Shown here: positions 6,567 to 8,051 of the stretch, piece by piece
How positions within the stretch are numbered: the stretch's first letter is position 1
How the letters are laid out: every line of letters begins with the position of its first letter
From: an uncultured Selenomonadaceae bacterium
GTDB taxonomy: Bacteria; Bacillota; Negativicutes; Selenomonadales; Selenomonadaceae
Direction of reading: 5' to 3'
Length of the DNA stretch: 8,051 nt
Assembly: GCA_905236255.1 (NCBI GenBank)
Contig: CAJOPK010000040.1
Location: 1 to 8,051 of the forward strand
Made by a program: the position numbers and the translations under genes
Notes under the pieces: generated by a model
What the model was told of the DNA's origin: nothing
Seen by the model: only the letters and a program-made list of their open reading frames with translations
The model's database searches: none

Positions 6567-7156
6567 GGCAATCGCTCCTTTAATTTCGACACAAATTTTT
6601 TCAGTGCCGCTCCTCTGTGGCTTATCTTGTCCTTTTCCTCCGGACTCAACTGAGCCATAGTTTTTGAATCATTCATGTAAAAGTACGGATCATATCCGAA
6701 ACCGTTACTTCCTTTTGGAATCAATTTTATAATTCCGTCAACCTTTCCGTCCGCAGAAATTTCCGTCCCGTCAATGTCGGCAAAGTGCAGGGCGCATCTG
6801 TAATCTGCGGGAGAATTTTCGACACCGATTTTTTTCAATTCTTCAATCAGCTTTTGATTGTTGGTGTCGTCGTCCGCATGAAAACCGGCGAACCTTGCCG
6901 AATGAACTCCGGGAAGTCCGCCCAGTGCATCGACTTCCAAACCGGAATCGTCGGCAAGGCAGGCAAGTCCGATCTTGTCCCTGAAAAAAATTGCCTTGAT
7001 ACGCGCATTTTCCTCAAAAGTCAAACCGTCCTCAACGGCATCGGGCAATTCTCCGAAATCGGCAAGCGAATGAATTTCGACGGGCAACCCTTCAAAAATC
7101 TTTGTCATTTCTCGAAGTTTGCCGGGATTTTTTGTCGCAATAACAATCTTTTTCAT
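6563..7156 (-). CDS. rdgB: XTP/dITP pyrophosphatase (Ham1/RdgB family)
   Basis: The 197-residue protein hydrolyses non-canonical purine nucleoside triphosphates (dITP, XTP, ITP) to monophosphate and pyrophosphate, keeping deaminated bases out of DNA and RNA. Family signatures are all present: ATKNPGK (7-13) for nucleotide binding, TFEENA (46-51), ADDSGLEVDALGG (68-80) with the metal-binding and catalytic acid region, LPGVHSARFAG (81-91), GFGYDPYF (152-159) and ISHRGAALKK (178-187). The ATG start has AAGGA at 7165-7169, eight bases upstream and inside the end of rph. The gene follows rph with zero intergenic bases and shares a GTGA overlap with the next gene, a common rph-rdgB-phosphodiesterase order. 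Length is typical and no defect is visible. Confidence 0.97.
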   Translation of the reverse strand: MKKIVIATKNPGKLREMTKIFEGLPVEIHSLADFGELPDAVEDGLTFEENARIKAIFFRDKIGLACLADDSGLEVDALGGLPGVHSARFAGFHADDDTNNQKLIEELKKIGVENSPADYRCALHFADIDGTEISADGKVDGIIKLIPKGSNGFGYDPYFYMNDSKTMAQLSPEEKDKISHRGAALKKFVSKLKERLP

Positions 7157-7906
7157 TTAACCAATCCTTCCGACTCTCCAAACAAGTCGGCGACCAAGCG
7201 CGTCTTTTTGCAAATCTATCAATTCACCTATACCCTTTTCCGCCATGTCCAAAATTTCGGAAAGGTCTTTTCTGCTGAAGGGATGTTTTTCGCCGGTGCC
7301 TTGAACTTCGACAATCTGCCCCGATCCGGTCATCACTATGTTGCAATCGGCTATCGCGTTTGAATCTTCTTCGTAGCACAGATCCAAAATCTTTTCGCCT
7401 TCGGCGGATATTCCCGCAGAAATCGCCGCCACAAAATCCGTGACCGGAAAAGCATTGCCGACCGTGTAAAAAGTTTCGCAAGCCTCGACAAGTGCCACAA
7501 ATGCGCCGGTTATCGATGCCGTCCTTGTGCCGCCGTCCGCCTGTATTACGTCGCAATCGACGGTGATTGTTCTTTCGCCGAGTGCTTCCAAATTTGTGAC
7601 GGAACGCAAAGCGCGTCCGATAAGTCTTTGAATTTCCGCCGTCCTGCCGTTTTGTCTGCCGACTTTCGATTCGCGTACGACTCTTTGAATCGGCGCGGCG
7701 GGCAACATCGAATATTCCGCCGTCACCCAGCCCGTCCCGGAACCCTTCAAAAAGCCCGGCACCCTTTCCTCAACCGTTGCCGCACACACGACTTTTGTGT
7801 CACCGACTTCGATTATTGCGGATCCCGCAGGATATTTTTGAAACCGTCGTTGCAAAAAAACTTCCCGCATTTCATCATTTTTTCTGTTGTTCCTTACGGA
7901 TATCAA
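7157..7906 (-). CDS. rph: Ribonuclease PH (tRNA 3'-end phosphorolytic exoribonuclease)
   Basis: This 249-residue protein has the usual RNase PH length. It uses inorganic phosphate to trim nucleotides from the 3' ends of tRNA precursors in the cytoplasm, normally as a hexamer. Visible family blocks are GWVTAEYSMLP (59-69), the phosphate-site block GRTAEIQRLIGRALR (87-101), DVIQADGGTRTASITGA (119-135), and YEEDSNAIAD with acidic residues D181 and D187. The start is TTG at 7904-7906, chosen because the family N-terminus (R-x-D-G-R-x-x-D-E-L-R) aligns only from here and GGGCGGTGA lies just upstream; the next in-frame ATG would remove that block. Two oddities: the D-G of the N-terminal motif is N-N (residues 6-7), and the Arg of the usual LPRAT is Ala70. 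The stop codon directly abuts the rdgB ATG, indicating one operon. Confidence 0.96.
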   Translation of the reverse strand: MISVRNNRKNDEMREVFLQRRFQKYPAGSAIIEVGDTKVVCAATVEERVPGFLKGSGTGWVTAEYSMLPAAPIQRVVRESKVGRQNGRTAEIQRLIGRALRSVTNLEALGERTITVDCDVIQADGGTRTASITGAFVALVEACETFYTVGNAFPVTDFVAAISAGISAEGEKILDLCYEEDSNAIADCNIVMTGSGQIVEVQGTGEKHPFSRKDLSEILDMAEKGIGELIDLQKDALGRRLVWRVGRIG

Positions 7907-7936
7907 AATTTCACCGCCCGTTAAAAAATCAAGCGT

Positions 7937-7945
7937 ATTTTACCA
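7937..7945 (-). promoter_or_regulatory. Candidate extended -10 promoter for the rph operon
   Basis: The minus strand reads TGGTAAAAT, an extended -10 element (TGN followed by TAAAAT, one mismatch to TATAAT). Transcription would start near 7930, leaving a leader of about 25 nt with the GGGCGGTGA ribosome site of rph. No good -35 hexamer lies at 16-18 nt; instead a T9 tract (7947-7955) fills the spacer. Extended -10 promoters can work without a -35 box. The box is seen; its function is inferred. Confidence 0.4.
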
Positions 7946-8050
7946 TAAAAAAAAACCTGCACGCATTGAACCTCTCCCGGCTAAAGCCGGAAGATTCTTG
8001 AAAAGATTGACGGTCAAGCCGCCCTTATTCTCAAAGGGCTGTCCAAAAGC
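7940..8050 (-). CDS. Open frame entering from the window edge, possible C-terminal tail of TnpB
   Basis: One minus-strand frame is open from the window edge to a TAA at 7940-7942, giving 36 residues that begin AFGQPFEN and include NLFKNLPALAG, encoded by the hairpin region. The other two frames close within 40 nt of the edge. In tnpB genes the coding region often runs into the right-end structure, so this may be the C-terminus or an accidental read-through of it. The last residues (GFFLW) are coded by the T9 tract outside the element boundary, which argues that the frame may simply be uninterrupted by chance. No catalytic motif is present. Confidence 0.25.
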   Translation of the reverse strand, partial: AFGQPFENKGGLTVNLFKNLPALAGRGSMRAGFFLW

Positions 8051-8051
8051 C
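7966..8051 (-). mobile_element. Partial right end of an IS200/IS605-like (tnpB-bearing) element
   Basis: On the minus strand this stretch carries two hairpins and ends in TTCAA (7966-7970). The inner hairpin pairs 7986-7994 with 7973-7981 around a TTTA loop. Eight of its nine pairs are Watson-Crick, and the ninth is a T·G wobble only when read on the minus strand, which fits a minus-strand RNA. The outer hairpin pairs 8034-8039 with 8021-8026 (GCCCTT/AAGGGC, 7-nt loop). From family knowledge, IS200/IS605 elements lack terminal inverted repeats, carry subterminal hairpins, and in IS608 end on the right with TCAA. The 3' end of tnpB plus the right end is transcribed as ωRNA. The tnpB body would lie beyond 8051, so the assignment rests on the end structure alone. 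It could instead be an unrelated structured leader or the tail of another gene. Confidence 0.5.
7966..8051 (-). ncRNA. Possible 3' scaffold of a TnpB ωRNA
   Basis: If the element end is real, the same bases would form the 3' part of an ωRNA (reRNA) scaffold: hairpin 8021-8039, a linker containing CTTTTCAAGAATC, the 9-bp hairpin 7973-7994, then TTCAA. Sequence just beyond TTCAA, starting TGCGTGCAGG at 7965-7956, would be the guide. The two stems and the U·G pair are visible directly. The RNA identity is inference from the IS200/IS605 family. Only the 3' part is in the window. Confidence 0.3.

Noticed and set aside
5985..6653. 222-codon plus-strand open frame opposite the phosphodiesterase
   Set aside because: It is antisense to the metallophosphodiesterase with its complete metal-binding motifs, and shows no recognisable motif. 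It is treated as a shadow, like other long plus-strand frames at 3141-3617, 3699-4190 and 6785-7363.
7947..7994. The hairpin 7973-7994 plus T9 as a classical terminator
   Set aside because: Seventeen bases separate the stem from the T tract, whereas an intrinsic terminator needs the Ts immediately after the stem. The transposon-end reading fits better.

Overview
The window is a compact bacterial chromosomal segment of moderate GC. All ten recognised genes lie on the minus strand, so the biological reading direction is from position 8051 down to 1. Gene content, strong GGAGGT-type ribosome binding sites, TTG/GTG starts and the protein sequences suggest a Firmicutes-lineage anaerobe. Negativicutes (Selenomonadales-like, with an outer membrane) is my best guess, which would also fit dTDP-rhamnose genes for surface polysaccharide. 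This placement is recall-based and moderate in confidence.

Layout in transcription order. (1) Positions 8051-7940 carry what looks like the right end of an IS200/IS605-type element: a stable GC hairpin with a U·G wobble, a second hairpin, a terminal TTCAA, and an open frame running in from the window edge. Just downstream sit an extended -10 box and a T9 tract. (2) A tightly packed run follows: rph (RNase PH), rdgB (XTP/dITP pyrophosphatase), a YfcE/MJ0936-type metallophosphodiesterase, cmk (CMP kinase), plsC (acyl-glycerol-3-phosphate acyltransferase) and rfbA (glucose-1-phosphate thymidylyltransferase). Junctions range from a 4-nt overlap to 40 nt. (3) After an 82-nt gap holding a promoter with a perfect TATAAT box comes a second unit: accC (biotin carboxylase), thiamine pyrophosphokinase (4-nt overlap) and rfbD (dTDP-4-dehydrorhamnose reductase, 27-nt gap). 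(4) A 76-nt gap precedes a 209-residue cytoplasmic protein of unknown function, followed by 119 nt without a recognisable gene.

Functionally this is mostly housekeeping: tRNA 3'-end maturation and nucleotide-pool cleaning (rph, rdgB, cmk), phospholipid and fatty-acid synthesis (plsC, accC), thiamine cofactor formation, and two of the four dTDP-L-rhamnose enzymes. rfbA and rfbD are split by accC and tpk, and rfbB and rfbC are absent.

I see no new defence system or other clearly novel multi-gene system. The points most worth a second look are the transposon end with a possible ωRNA at the right edge, the unknown 209-residue protein, the lone accC with a C-terminal extension, and substituted N-terminal and tRNA-contact positions in RNase PH.
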